Below are positions 9,092 through 18,223 of a DNA stretch of 64,000 nucleotides, one piece after another. The stretch covers positions 919,980-983,979 of the forward strand of contig NZ_JAHTIK010000001.1 of the NCBI RefSeq assembly GCF_025655475.1, written 5' to 3'. A program made the translations under genes and the position numbers. A model generated the notes under the pieces. That model saw nothing but the letters and a program-made list of their open reading frames with translations. It did no database searches and was not told the DNA's origin. Each line of letters opens with the position of its first letter. Positions within the stretch are counted from its first letter, which is position 1. This DNA is from Kitasatospora sp. DSM 101779 (GTDB taxonomy: Bacteria; Actinomycetota; Actinomycetes; Streptomycetales; Streptomycetaceae).

Positions 9092-12000
9092 TCAGGTCTG
9101 TCCGCCGACCAGCCGTTCGCGGAGTTCCTCGGCCTTGCAGAGCCCTCGCTCGGCGGACCAGGGGATGTCCTCGGTAAGCTCGCGGAGCAGCGCGACCGCC
9201 TCGTCGAGCGCGGTCAGGGCATCGGCCGACTCCGCAGCCGTGCCGGCCGCCACCCGGGCGGCAGCGAAGCAGTACAGGACGTCGACGAGTTCCAACACGT
9301 GGGCCCTCGGGTCGAGCGCGACGAGCATCCGGGCGATCGGCACCGCCTCGCCGGTCAGTCGGAGCCCGTCCTCGAACCGGCCGACCTCCGCGAGCCGCAG
9401 ACCCTGTTGGCCGGTCACACGGGCAAGACCGCTGGCGACAGCCTCGGGATCGAGTTCGGCCAGCCGCTGACTGATGGCGAGGGCCTCGGTGGCGGCTTCG
9501 AGGGCCCGCTCCGGCTCCGCGGGATCCAGACCGAGGCAGGTGCCCGCCATCGAGAGACAGGTGGCCAGCAGCGCACCGTAACCCGCCTCCCCGGCCTCGG
9601 CGAGGGGGCGGCAGAGCGCCACCGCGCGCTCCAGGTGGGGCAGTGCCTCCTCGCGCCGCTCCAGGTCGACCAGCACCGATCCGGCGGCGAGTCCGGCCAC
9701 CAACCGACCCAGGGTCCGCAACGGGTCGCTCTCGGACACACGTTCCGCCCTGACGACCGATGCCCTGACGAACTCCTCGGCCTCGTCTTGGCGGCCCAGC
9801 ATGAGCAGGAGGATCCCGCGGGTCCGCTGGGCCAGGTCCAGGGCCGATTCGTGGGGGGCCGCCTCGTCGGCCGTCAGGCGCCCTCGCTGGTCATCGGCCT
9901 GTTCCAGGACGGCCAGTGCTTCGGCCGGCCGCAGCCGTGTCAGCAGGACCTCGGCGAGCCAGCCCAACTCGGCGACGACGCCCACTCTCTCGGCCGCGCC
10001 ACCGCGCTCGGCGATCCGGCGGCGCACTGCGACTGCCTCACGTGCCGCCGTCTCGGCCTCGCCGTACCGCGCCAGCCTCGGCAGCAGGTTCCTCAGCTGT
10101 GCCAGTGCGGCCGCCAACCGGCCGTCGAAGCGGTCCGGATCGTCCTGTGCGAGTTCCCGCAGCAATTCTGCGGCCTCCGCCGCGGCTTCGGCGGCCTCGG
10201 TCCGCCTCCCTGCGCAGAAGGCGAACGCGCCGAGCAGCTCGAGCATGCCGACCACCTCGGACGGCCCTCTCGAGGAGGGCGAACCGGCATTCCTGCGGGC
10301 CAGACGCACGGCCCTGCGCATCGTTGCGACGGCCTCGCCCGGTCGCCCGAGCGCGTCGAGACACATGGCACGGCCGATCAGCAGCTCTTCGACCACCGGG
10401 TAGAGCGCTTCGGTGGACCCGGCGTAGCACGCGAGCGCCGCGTCGAGCAGCTCCAGCGCCTCCTCCGCCCGATCCGCTCCTACGAGCATGCAGCGGAGGT
10501 TCCGCAGGAGGCCCGCGAAGTTCGGAGCGATCGTGCGGGGCTGTGTCCTGGTGAGCTCGTGATAGGCGGCCACCGCTTCCAAGGCGGTGTCCAGTGCCGC
10601 CTCCGGCTGTCGGTCGGCGTCCAGACAGGTCGCCAGCGTGGCAAGAATCATCGCCCGGGACGCCGCGAAGACGCCGGGGTGCTCCTCGTGCAGCTGGGTG
10701 TAGATGCGTGCGGCCTCCCGGGCCGCCGCCACCGCTCCTGCCGTGTCTCCGGCGTCCCCGCACTGGTTCGCGAGGGTGTTGAGGGACATGGCCAGCTCGT
10801 CCCGGTGGCCGTCTCGCTGCGCGACGACCTCCCGATAGAGGACGACGGCCCGTGCTGCGGCCTCCACGGCCTCCTCGACCTGTCCGAGCTCGCCCAGGTC
10901 GGTCGCGAGGGAGTTCAGCGCCAGAGCGAGTGAGGGCCTGTACATGTCGGGGAGTTCCCGGTACAGGCGCTCGCGGATCCCGATCGCCCGCCGGGTCAGC
11001 AGCAACCCCCTGCGCCGGTCGCCCAGGCGACCGTGGCAGTCGGCCAGTGTGCTCAGGGCCATGGCCATGTCGGGGGCGTAGGCGTCCGGATGCCGCTCGG
11101 ACAGCGGCTCGCACAGTGCCACGGCCTCGGCGGCCGAGTCGAGGGCGTCGCGGAAGTGGCCGACGGCGTTCAAGCGGATCGCGAGGTTGTTCAGGCGCAG
11201 CACGAGATCGCCCACGGCGCCGGGCGCCCCGGCCAGGACCAGCCTGCGCTGGACGGCCACCGCGTCGGTCATGGTCTCCAGCGCCTCGGTGTGGTGGCCG
11301 AGGTCGCTCTGGGCCGACGACAGGACGCCGAGCGCGGTGACCAGTTGGTCGTGGACGCTGTCCGGGACGCGATCGCTCGCCGCCGCGGCTCGGAAGTGCG
11401 CGACCGCCTCGCCGGCCGGCGGGAGTGCCTCGCTGCGCCTGCCCACTGCTCCGAGGCACCCGGACTTGTTGGTCAGCGCGGCCGCCAGGGGCACCCGTAC
11501 CGTCTCATGGTGGGTCGTCAGCAGGGGTTCGAGCAGTTCCACAGCCTTCTCGGCGGCAGCGAGCGCCTCCGCGGGCCTGCCCGCATCGGTGAGACGGCCG
11601 GCCAGACGCCGATGCTCGATGCCCAGCGCGATCCCGTCCTCGGCACTGCCGGTCCCGGTGGCCGTACGCAGCCGGATCATCCGTTCGGTCAGATTGAGCG
11701 CCCATGGCACGAGCACGTGCGAACTGCGCGGCAGGTGGGCCGTGAGGGTCTCGAGGGCCGCGAGCGAAGTCTCCGGAGAATCAACGCGCCGCTGCAGGGC
11801 GTCGATCAGCGGCTGCGGCCGCTCCACCTGGGTGGCCACCTCCATCATGGCCGTCCCGAGGCTGCCGGCATGGCGGGTGCAGACCTCGGCGATCAGGCCG
11901 TCGAGGCTGCCGAGCAACGGCGGGTGGGCCGCGGCACGGGAGAGCACCGTGAGCGCCCGGACGGCCATCCGGCCGGGCTCCGCCTCGGCCAGCAGACTGT

Positions 12001-13771
12001 CGACGAACTCGGGGTCGGACAGGACGTGCCGGCCGACGAAGCGCTCGGCGAGCCGATCGGGCTGCAGGACCTCCCAGGGATCGCCGGCGGGCACCGGGTA
12101 GACGGCCTCGACCCATTCGCGGACCTGCCTGATCTCGTGCGCCCGCAAGTCGGCGAGGACGGGTGAGCGGCGCAGCAGCGCCTCGCGTTCCCGCCCGCGC
12201 AGCGGGATCCCGCCGATCAGCGCGACCGTGGCCAGCGCGTCGGCCGGTGCGCTCCCCCTGCCGAGTCCGTCCGGAAGCGGTCGCTCGCGTTCGACCTGGG
12301 CCCAGTACAGCCACTCGTGTTCGAGGATGCGGTCCTCGGCGTCCTCGTCGGTCTCCCACGCCGGTTCCCCGGCCGTGACTCCTGCGTCCAGCAGGTCGGC
12401 CAGGGCCGTCATGTGCAGGGTCAGGACGTTGCCCGATGCCAACGCCGCGGGGCGCGGGGCGGGCAGTGCCTCGGCGCGGGCGCACCACGTCTCCTCCTCC
12501 GGCACGTCCTCGGGGTCGGTCAGCCGTCCGGCGAAGGCGGTCAACGCCTGCCGGTACAGGAGGGCGCGCGTCGCCCGGTCGGGCGCGAGCGCGGGAAGTT
12601 CGTCGACGGCGGCCCGGAGCAGGGGGGCGCATCCGGGGGCCGTCTTCGCGTGCTGCCACCAGCCGCCGGCGGTACGGGCCAGGAGGAGCACCTTGAGGGG
12701 GACGCTCCCGCGGTGGGAGCGACCGGCCTCCAGCAGGCCCGACAGCTGGTCGAGTCGCGCCTCGGCGTAGTCGAGCACCACCAGCACGGGCTTCGCGGTG
12801 TCCTGCAGCTCTGCCAGTTCCTCCGGCGAGGCGGCCGGGTCCGGCCAGAGCACCGTCCACCGGGGGTCGTCCTCCTGGAGTGCTTCCGCGAGGCGGGCGG
12901 CCAGCCTCGTCTTGCCCTGGCCGCCGGACCCGTGCAGCAGTCGGACACCGAAGCCGGTCGGCTCGCACCACTGCTTGAGCCGTCCGAGGATCTCCTCGCG
13001 GCCGTGGAAGCCGACCACCTCCCGGCCGGCCTGCAGCAGGGCGGCGGGTGGCAGCGGCCCGATCGTCGGCCCGGGGGCGTCGGTGCGCCGCAGCCGGTCG
13101 AACTCCGACTGGCCGAGGGTGGAGGAGTCGGCCCCGTGGTCCTCCAGGGCCTTCAGGAAGCTCTTGTCCGCGTGCAGCACGTAGGCCGGGACGACCTCCA
13201 GCAGGCCGTGGCCGAACTCGGGGGCCTCCGCCTTGACGACGCCGACGAGCAGTCCGCCGCTCGTCACGGCCGCGCCGGACAGTCCGGCCCACGGCAGTTC
13301 GCCCTCACCGCCGCCGGGGAGCACCGGATGGTCGGTGAGGGCGAGAAAGTAGCGGTTCCCGACGTAGCCGGTGCCCGGGTTGACGGTGCCGACCAGTTGC
13401 ATGGGCTCGACGGGGACGCGCGGTTGCCCCGGCCGGCCCGGGATCTGGATGGCGTGCGGAACACCCCAGGTCTCACACTGCTGCCCGGGGCGCATCGTCG
13501 CCATCCGCCCCCACGACTCGGCCCGGCCCGGCGGCTCCTGCCACGAGGGGTCATCGATGTGCAGCAGGGCCGCGTCGTCACGGCCCTCGGGCGTGCCGCG
13601 CCAGACCACGCGCGCGTCGTGGTGCGGTTGGTGGCCCGGCCGCCACACCCGCACGGTGTGCCCCACCGGGCCTACGCCGTGGGCGGAGGCGAGCACGAGG
13701 CGCGGACCGATCGCGTACCCGCTGCTCCTGCTCCTGCCGTTCTGTACCGCGACCAGACGTGACTCGTCCAT
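9092..13771 (-). CDS. Trypsin-like protease / STAND NTPase / TPR fusion protein
   Basis: Protein of 1559 residues with three parts. Residues 1-200 are a trypsin-fold protease with candidate triad H31 (LASAHGVG), D66 (GRDDAALLH) and S165 (AGLSGAAV in place of GDSGG). Residues 250-620 are a STAND-type NTPase with Walker A GSGGQGKT (281-288), Walker B VLVVLDYAE with D334, and a helical extension. The rest is a long array of TPR-like helical pairs, such as AEALAAAEKAVELLEPLL. The build matches bacterial NLR-like proteins in which ligand binding to a repeat domain triggers NTPase oligomerisation and activates an N-terminal enzyme. It is cytosolic and lies 52 bases after the Trypco2-like gene. Confidence 0.85.
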   Translation of the reverse strand: MDESRLVAVQNGRSRSSGYAIGPRLVLASAHGVGPVGHTVRVWRPGHQPHHDARVVWRGTPEGRDDAALLHIDDPSWQEPPGRAESWGRMATMRPGQQCETWGVPHAIQIPGRPGQPRVPVEPMQLVGTVNPGTGYVGNRYFLALTDHPVLPGGGEGELPWAGLSGAAVTSGGLLVGVVKAEAPEFGHGLLEVVPAYVLHADKSFLKALEDHGADSSTLGQSEFDRLRRTDAPGPTIGPLPPAALLQAGREVVGFHGREEILGRLKQWCEPTGFGVRLLHGSGGQGKTRLAARLAEALQEDDPRWTVLWPDPAASPEELAELQDTAKPVLVVLDYAEARLDQLSGLLEAGRSHRGSVPLKVLLLARTAGGWWQHAKTAPGCAPLLRAAVDELPALAPDRATRALLYRQALTAFAGRLTDPEDVPEEETWCARAEALPAPRPAALASGNVLTLHMTALADLLDAGVTAGEPAWETDEDAEDRILEHEWLYWAQVERERPLPDGLGRGSAPADALATVALIGGIPLRGREREALLRRSPVLADLRAHEIRQVREWVEAVYPVPAGDPWEVLQPDRLAERFVGRHVLSDPEFVDSLLAEAEPGRMAVRALTVLSRAAAHPPLLGSLDGLIAEVCTRHAGSLGTAMMEVATQVERPQPLIDALQRRVDSPETSLAALETLTAHLPRSSHVLVPWALNLTERMIRLRTATGTGSAEDGIALGIEHRRLAGRLTDAGRPAEALAAAEKAVELLEPLLTTHHETVRVPLAAALTNKSGCLGAVGRRSEALPPAGEAVAHFRAAAASDRVPDSVHDQLVTALGVLSSAQSDLGHHTEALETMTDAVAVQRRLVLAGAPGAVGDLVLRLNNLAIRLNAVGHFRDALDSAAEAVALCEPLSERHPDAYAPDMAMALSTLADCHGRLGDRRRGLLLTRRAIGIRERLYRELPDMYRPSLALALNSLATDLGELGQVEEAVEAAARAVVLYREVVAQRDGHRDELAMSLNTLANQCGDAGDTAGAVAAAREAARIYTQLHEEHPGVFAASRAMILATLATCLDADRQPEAALDTALEAVAAYHELTRTQPRTIAPNFAGLLRNLRCMLVGADRAEEALELLDAALACYAGSTEALYPVVEELLIGRAMCLDALGRPGEAVATMRRAVRLARRNAGSPSSRGPSEVVGMLELLGAFAFCAGRRTEAAEAAAEAAELLRELAQDDPDRFDGRLAAALAQLRNLLPRLARYGEAETAAREAVAVRRRIAERGGAAERVGVVAELGWLAEVLLTRLRPAEALAVLEQADDQRGRLTADEAAPHESALDLAQRTRGILLLMLGRQDEAEEFVRASVVRAERVSESDPLRTLGRLVAGLAAGSVLVDLERREEALPHLERAVALCRPLAEAGEAGYGALLATCLSMAGTCLGLDPAEPERALEAATEALAISQRLAELDPEAVASGLARVTGQQGLRLAEVGRFEDGLRLTGEAVPIARMLVALDPRAHVLELVDVLYCFAAARVAAGTAAESADALTALDEAVALLRELTEDIPWSAERGLCKAEELRERLVGGQT

Positions 13772-13823
13772 CGGTTCCCCCTCGGGTGCTCGACCGTGCT
13801 GCGGCGGGTACGCCGGGAGCCGG

Positions 13824-14189
13824 TCAGTGCGCGATGCGGTCCGAGACGTCCTCGGCGTCGTCGCCGTCCACGTGGTCGTCGATGGTCCAGCTGCGTCGTG
13901 CTGTCGAGCCGTCGGCGGCCGGCGGGGAGTCCGCAGGCCCGGCGGCTCGCGGGGTCAGCGTGAACGCCACCCGGTGGGTGCGGCCGCGCGACACTCCGGC
14001 CTCGGCCTCGGCGGAGACGACCCAGGCCTTGAACTTGCCGCCCGCCTTGGCCTCGGCGCGGAGCTCGATCTCGAACTCCATCTCGATCGGGCCGACCTCG
14101 AAGGAGAGCGGCTGGCCCTCTCCCCGGGAGGCCGCCTCCAGCAGTTCCTCGCGCACGGCGTCGACCGCATCGGCCAGACCGATCTCCAT
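13824..14189 (-). CDS. Trypco2-like (trypsin-co-occurring) small protein
   Basis: Protein of 121 residues beginning MEIGLADAVDAVREELLEAA. The core alternates acidic strands (VGPIEMEFEIELRAEAKAGGKFKAWVVSAEAEAG), as in the family named for its frequent position beside trypsin-like conflict proteins. The ATG at 14189 gives the expected family start and follows a G-rich ribosome site. It is the first gene of the minus-strand operon. The family assignment is from memory of its start and length, so moderate confidence. It might sense, inhibit or be a substrate of the adjacent protease. Confidence 0.7.
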   Translation of the reverse strand: MEIGLADAVDAVREELLEAASRGEGQPLSFEVGPIEMEFEIELRAEAKAGGKFKAWVVSAEAEAGVSRGRTHRVAFTLTPRAAGPADSPPAADGSTARRSWTIDDHVDGDDAEDVSDRIAH

Positions 14190-14307
14190 ACCCCACCCCC
14201 AGGGTCCGCGGGCGCACCTGGCGCCCGTTCGACTGGCCGTCAGGCTAGCGGCCCGAGGCGCCGTGCAGATGTCACTTGGCGGAGTTGGCCGTGCCCGTGG
14301 TAGGGCG

Positions 14308-15864
14308 TCAGCCCGCGGCGATCTCCTCGACGGCGGTGCGGGCCAGGTCGGCGTCGGCGGGTACGAGGCCGATGCGGGTGCGGCGGTGCAGGACGTCCTC
14401 GGTGTCGAGGGCGCCCTCGTGGGTGAGGGCGTAGGCGATCTCGGCGCGGGTGACGTCGATGCCCTCGGCCACCGTCTCCAGCGGCCGGGCAACGTCGGCG
14501 GCGGCCACCTCCGCGGAGAGGCCGCCGTGGCGGGCGACCAGCGAGGCGGGGAGGCCGCCGGTGGGACGGCTGTCGCTGCGGCCGGGGGCGCCGACCAGGG
14601 GCAGGCGACGGGTCAGGCAGGGGCCGGCGGACAGTCCGCGGAGCCGGACGGCGGCGTCGACGGCGTCCTCGGCCATCCGGCGATAGGTGGTCAGTTTGCC
14701 GCCGACGACGGTGATGACGCCGTTCGGCGAGTCGAGCACGGCGTGCTTGCGGGAGAGGTCGGCGGTGGCGCCGCCGCCGGTGTCGATGAGCGGTCGCAGG
14801 CCGGCGAAGGCGCCGCGGACGTCCTCGCGGGTGAGGGAGGTCTGCAGCGCGGTGTTCACGGTGTCGAGCAGGAAGGCGATCTCGGTGCCGGTCGGCTGCG
14901 GCTCGTCCGGGATCGGCCCGGGAGCGTCCTCGTCGGTGAGGCCGACGGCGATCCGGCCGAGTTGCTGGGGCAGCGCGAAGACGAAGCGGCTGGTGGAGCC
15001 GGGCACCGGCACGGTGAGGGCGGCGCGCGGGTGGCCGAGGGCGGCCGCGTCCAGCACCAGGTGGGTGCCGCGGCTGGGCCGCAGCCGGACGGCGTCGTCG
15101 ACCTCGCCCGCCCAGACGCCGGCGGCGTTGACGACGGCGCGGGCGGTCACGGTGAGGGTCTCGCCGGTGAGCGTGTCGGTGAGCCGGGCCGAGGTGCCGG
15201 TGACGAGGTCGGCGCGGACCCGGGTGAGGACGGTCGCCCCGTGGTGCGCGGCCGTCCGTGCGACGGCCACCACCAGCCGGGCGTCGTCGACGAGTTGGCC
15301 GTCGTGGGCGACGAGCGCACCGCTCAGGCCGGTGGTGCGGACGCCGGGCACCAGCCGGACGGTCTCCTCCGCGCCGATCCGCCGCACCCGGGGCAGCACC
15401 GCGGCGGGCGTGCCGGCCACGGCGCGCAGCGCGTCGCCGGCCAGGAAGCCGACCCGGACGAGCCCGGCCTGGCCGCGGCCGACGGAGGGCAGCAGCGGGA
15501 CGAGCTGCGGCAGTGCGCGCACCAGGTGCGGGGCCGTCCGGGTCATCAGGATGCCGCGCTCGACGGCGCTCTCGCGGGCGACGCCGATCCGGCCGGAGGC
15601 GAGGTAGCGCAGGCCGCCGTGGACGAGCTTGGAGCTCCAGCGGCTGGTGCCGAAGGCGAGGTCGCGGGACTCGACCAGCACGGTGCGCAGCCCGCGGGCG
15701 GCCGAGTCGAGGGCGATGCCGACCCCGGTGACGCCGCCGCCGACGACCAGCAGGTCGATGTCCGGCTCGTCGCCGAGGGCGGCGAGTTCGGCCGTCCGGC
15801 GGCGAGCGCTGAGGGCGCTGGTTCCGGCGAATCCGGCCGCGGAGGCGGCAGCAGCAGAGGTCAC
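14308..15864 (-). CDS. glpD: Glycerol-3-phosphate dehydrogenase
   Basis: FAD enzyme of 518 residues that oxidises sn-glycerol 3-phosphate to dihydroxyacetone phosphate at the membrane. The dinucleotide motif LLVVGGGVTGVGIALDSA (38-55) is followed by the family signatures FGTSRWSSKLVHGGLRYL and GKLTTYRRMAEDAVDAA. Translation begins at GTG. The neighbouring alkyl-DHAP-synthase-like oxidase and lipid kinase suggest its DHAP could feed phospholipid or ether-lipid synthesis. A three-copy 15-bp repeat lies just upstream. Confidence 0.93.
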   Translation of the reverse strand: MTSAAAASAAGFAGTSALSARRRTAELAALGDEPDIDLLVVGGGVTGVGIALDSAARGLRTVLVESRDLAFGTSRWSSKLVHGGLRYLASGRIGVARESAVERGILMTRTAPHLVRALPQLVPLLPSVGRGQAGLVRVGFLAGDALRAVAGTPAAVLPRVRRIGAEETVRLVPGVRTTGLSGALVAHDGQLVDDARLVVAVARTAAHHGATVLTRVRADLVTGTSARLTDTLTGETLTVTARAVVNAAGVWAGEVDDAVRLRPSRGTHLVLDAAALGHPRAALTVPVPGSTSRFVFALPQQLGRIAVGLTDEDAPGPIPDEPQPTGTEIAFLLDTVNTALQTSLTREDVRGAFAGLRPLIDTGGGATADLSRKHAVLDSPNGVITVVGGKLTTYRRMAEDAVDAAVRLRGLSAGPCLTRRLPLVGAPGRSDSRPTGGLPASLVARHGGLSAEVAAADVARPLETVAEGIDVTRAEIAYALTHEGALDTEDVLHRRTRIGLVPADADLARTAVEEIAAG

Positions 15865-15921
15865 GGCGCGGGGTATCCGTTCGGGTCGGCGGCGGCAGGG
15901 GTCAGGGCGCGGAGTGCCGGT

Positions 15922-15966
15922 GCGGATCTGCGGCGGGCGGATCTGCGGCGGGCGGATCTGCGGCGG
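15922..15966. repeat. Three perfect 15-bp tandem repeats
   Basis: GCGGATCTGCGGCGG occurs three times head to tail between the end of the TetR gene and the glpD start. It lies where the glpD promoter would be and could be a regulator site or simple slippage DNA. Confidence 0.9.
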
Positions 15967-15974
15967 TGGGGGGG

Positions 15975-16571
15975 TCAGGGTGCGAGGTAGCCGTTCAGGG
16001 CGCGGGCCAGTTCGCGGCGCCAGGCCTGCTCGGGCAGCAGCTGCGCCACCATGCGGTGCGACTGGACGGTGGACTGGGCGATGAGCAGCACCATGGCGGC
16101 CATCTCGGTGGGCTCGCCCGCGCGGATGGAGCCGTGCTGCTGGCCCTGGACGACGGCGGCGCCGATGGCGTCGAGCAGGCCGCGCTGGCTGGTGCCGAGC
16201 CGCTCGACGACGTACTCGGTGATCGTGTCGGAGTGCAGCAGGGCGCCGATCACGGGGTGGTCGCGCAGCCGGACGGCGACCTCGACGACGGCGTCCACGA
16301 AGGCCTCGCGGTCCTCGCCGGCGAGCACGACCTGCTCCTGGGTGCGGCGGATCTCCCGGGTGAGCAGGGCGCCGATGACCGCGCGGACGTCCGGCCAGCG
16401 GCGGTAGACGGTCGGCCTGCTGACCCCGGCGCGGCGCGCGATCTCCGCCAGCTGGGTGCGCTGCACGCCGAGGTGGACGACCAGGTGGGCGGCGGCATCG
16501 AGGATCGCGTCGTCGGTGCTCGTCGCCGGCGTGCCGGGCTCTGACCGTTCGGTCTCGTTACTGCTTGACAT
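15975..16571 (-). CDS. TetR-family transcriptional regulator
   Basis: Protein of 198 residues from ATG 16571 (MSSSNETERSE). An N-terminal helix-turn-helix reads LAEIARRAGVSRPTVYRRW, followed by a helical ligand-binding domain. It is divergent from the FAD oxidase gene, and an imperfect palindrome covers both starts, so it probably represses itself and the oxidase/lipid-kinase pair. The ligand is unknown; an acyl-CoA or lipid is a reasonable guess from context. Confidence 0.9.
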   Translation of the reverse strand: MSSSNETERSEPGTPATSTDDAILDAAAHLVVHLGVQRTQLAEIARRAGVSRPTVYRRWPDVRAVIGALLTREIRRTQEQVVLAGEDREAFVDAVVEVAVRLRDHPVIGALLHSDTITEYVVERLGTSQRGLLDAIGAAVVQGQQHGSIRAGEPTEMAAMVLLIAQSTVQSHRMVAQLLPEQAWRRELARALNGYLAP

Positions 16572-16572
16572 A

Positions 16573-16593
16573 ATGCGTAATACTGTAACGCAT
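16573..16593. promoter_or_regulatory. Palindromic TetR-type operator between divergent genes
   Basis: A 21-bp dyad with arms ATGCGTAA and TAACGCAT (7 of 8 positions paired) around a 5-bp centre. It lies in the 20-base gap between the TetR ATG (16571) and the oxidase ATG (16592) and reaches into the oxidase start. The position implies little or no leader on the plus-strand transcript and direct blocking of both promoters. Confidence 0.7.
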
Positions 16594-18223
16594 GGCATCT
16601 GAGACGCAAGCAGGTCAGGACGGCGGCGCCGCCCTGCCCCTCCCCCCGATGAAGTGGGACGCCTGGGGCGACCCGGCCCTGGCCAAGCCGCTCCCCGAGG
16701 ACATCAAGGGCCTGCTGGCCGCCGCCCTCGGCGTGTCGGCGGACGCCGCGGCCGCGCCGCTCGCCGCCGAGGACGTCCGACTGCGGCCCTCGACCCTCGC
16801 CGCCGAGGACGTCGCCGCACTCGCCGCCGTGGTCGGCGCCGCGCACCTCAGCACGGCCGACGCGGACCGGCTGCCCCGGGCCGGCGGCAAGTCCACCCCC
16901 GACCTGCTGCGCCGCCGCAGCCGCCAGCCGCAGGACGCGCCGGACGCCGTGCTGCTGCCCGGCAGCGAGGAGGAGATCGCCGCCGTCCTCGCGGTCTGCG
17001 CCGAACGCCGGATCGCCGTGGTGCCCTTCGGCGGCGGCACCAGCGTGGTCGGCGGCCTCGACCCCGTCCGCGGTTCCTTCACCGCCGTCGTCTCGCTCGA
17101 CCTGCGCCGCCTCGACGCCCTGCACGCTCTCGACGAGGTCTCCGGTGAGGCCGTGCTCGGCGCCGGCCTCACCGGCCCGCGCGCCGAGGAGCTGCTCGCC
17201 GAGCGCGGCTGGGAGCTCGGCCACTACCCGCAGAGCTTCCGCTACGCGACCGTCGGCGGCTTCGCCGCCACCCGCTCCTCGGGCCAGGACTCGGCCGGTC
17301 ACGGCCGCTTCGACGAGATGGTCCGCGGCCTGCGTGTGGTCACCCCGGCCGGGGTGCTGGACCTGGGCCGCGCCCCCGCCTCGGCAGCCGGCCCGGACCT
17401 GCGCGAGCTGTTCCTCGGCTCCGAGGGCGTCTTCGGCGTCATCACCCGGGTGCGGGTGCGGATCCATCCGCTGCCCGCCGCCAAGGTCCACGAAGCCTGG
17501 AGCTTCCCCGACTTCGCGACCGGCGCCGCCGCCCTGCGCGCCGTCGAGCAGCAGGGCACCGGCCCGACGGTGATCCGGCTCTCGGACGAGGCCGAGACTG
17601 CCGTCAACCTGGCGATGACCGAGAAGATCGGCGGCACCCAGGTCACCGGCGGCTGCCTGGCCGTCACCGTCTTCGAGGGCACCAAGGAGCAGGCCGAGGC
17701 CCGTCACGAGCGGACCCGCGCGGTCATGCTCGCGGCCGGCGGCACCTCGCTCGGCGCCGACCCGGCGGTGGGCTGGGAACACGGCCGGTTCTCCGCGCCG
17801 TACCTGCGCGACGCGCTGCTCGACAGCGGCGCGCTCTGCGAGACGCTGGAGACCGCCACCGACTGGGCGAACCTGGACCGGCTCCGGACGGCCGTCACCG
17901 CCGCGCTGCAGGGCGGGCTCGGCGCCAACAGCCTGGTGCTCTGCCACATCTCGCACGTCTACCCGACGGGCGCCTCGCTCTACTTCACCGTGGTCGGCGC
18001 CCAGCAGGGCGACCCGATCGCCCAGTGGGACGCGGCGAAGCGCGCCGCCTGCGACGCCATCATGGCGAACGGCGGCACCATCACCCACCACCACGCGGTC
18101 GGCGCCGACCACCGCCCGTGGATGGAGCAGGAGATCGGCGGACTCGGCGTGAAGATCCTCCGTGCCGTCAAGGACGCCGTCGACCCGGTCGGCATCCTCA
18201 ACCCCGGCAAGCTGATCCCTTGA
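16592..18223 (+). CDS. FAD-binding oxidase, alkyl-DHAP-synthase-like
   Basis: Protein of 543 residues of the VAO/PCMH flavoprotein family. The FAD domain shows VVPFGGGTSVVGGL (about 147-160), YATVGGFAATRSSGQDSAG and GSEGVFGVITRVRVRI. The C-terminal domain has ITHHHAVGADH, the HHH-containing active-site motif of alkyldihydroxyacetonephosphate synthases, and ends ILNPGKLIP. It probably replaces the acyl group of acyl-DHAP with an alkyl group or performs a related oxidation. The linked glpD and lipid kinase favour a glycerolipid role. Expression is probably controlled by the divergent TetR protein. Confidence 0.85.
   Translation: MASETQAGQDGGAALPLPPMKWDAWGDPALAKPLPEDIKGLLAAALGVSADAAAAPLAAEDVRLRPSTLAAEDVAALAAVVGAAHLSTADADRLPRAGGKSTPDLLRRRSRQPQDAPDAVLLPGSEEEIAAVLAVCAERRIAVVPFGGGTSVVGGLDPVRGSFTAVVSLDLRRLDALHALDEVSGEAVLGAGLTGPRAEELLAERGWELGHYPQSFRYATVGGFAATRSSGQDSAGHGRFDEMVRGLRVVTPAGVLDLGRAPASAAGPDLRELFLGSEGVFGVITRVRVRIHPLPAAKVHEAWSFPDFATGAAALRAVEQQGTGPTVIRLSDEAETAVNLAMTEKIGGTQVTGGCLAVTVFEGTKEQAEARHERTRAVMLAAGGTSLGADPAVGWEHGRFSAPYLRDALLDSGALCETLETATDWANLDRLRTAVTAALQGGLGANSLVLCHISHVYPTGASLYFTVVGAQQGDPIAQWDAAKRAACDAIMANGGTITHHHAVGADHRPWMEQEIGGLGVKILRAVKDAVDPVGILNPGKLIP

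Noticed and set aside
15922..15966. Insertion or att site
   Set aside because: It is a simple three-copy tandem repeat with no flanking mobile gene or duplicated target.
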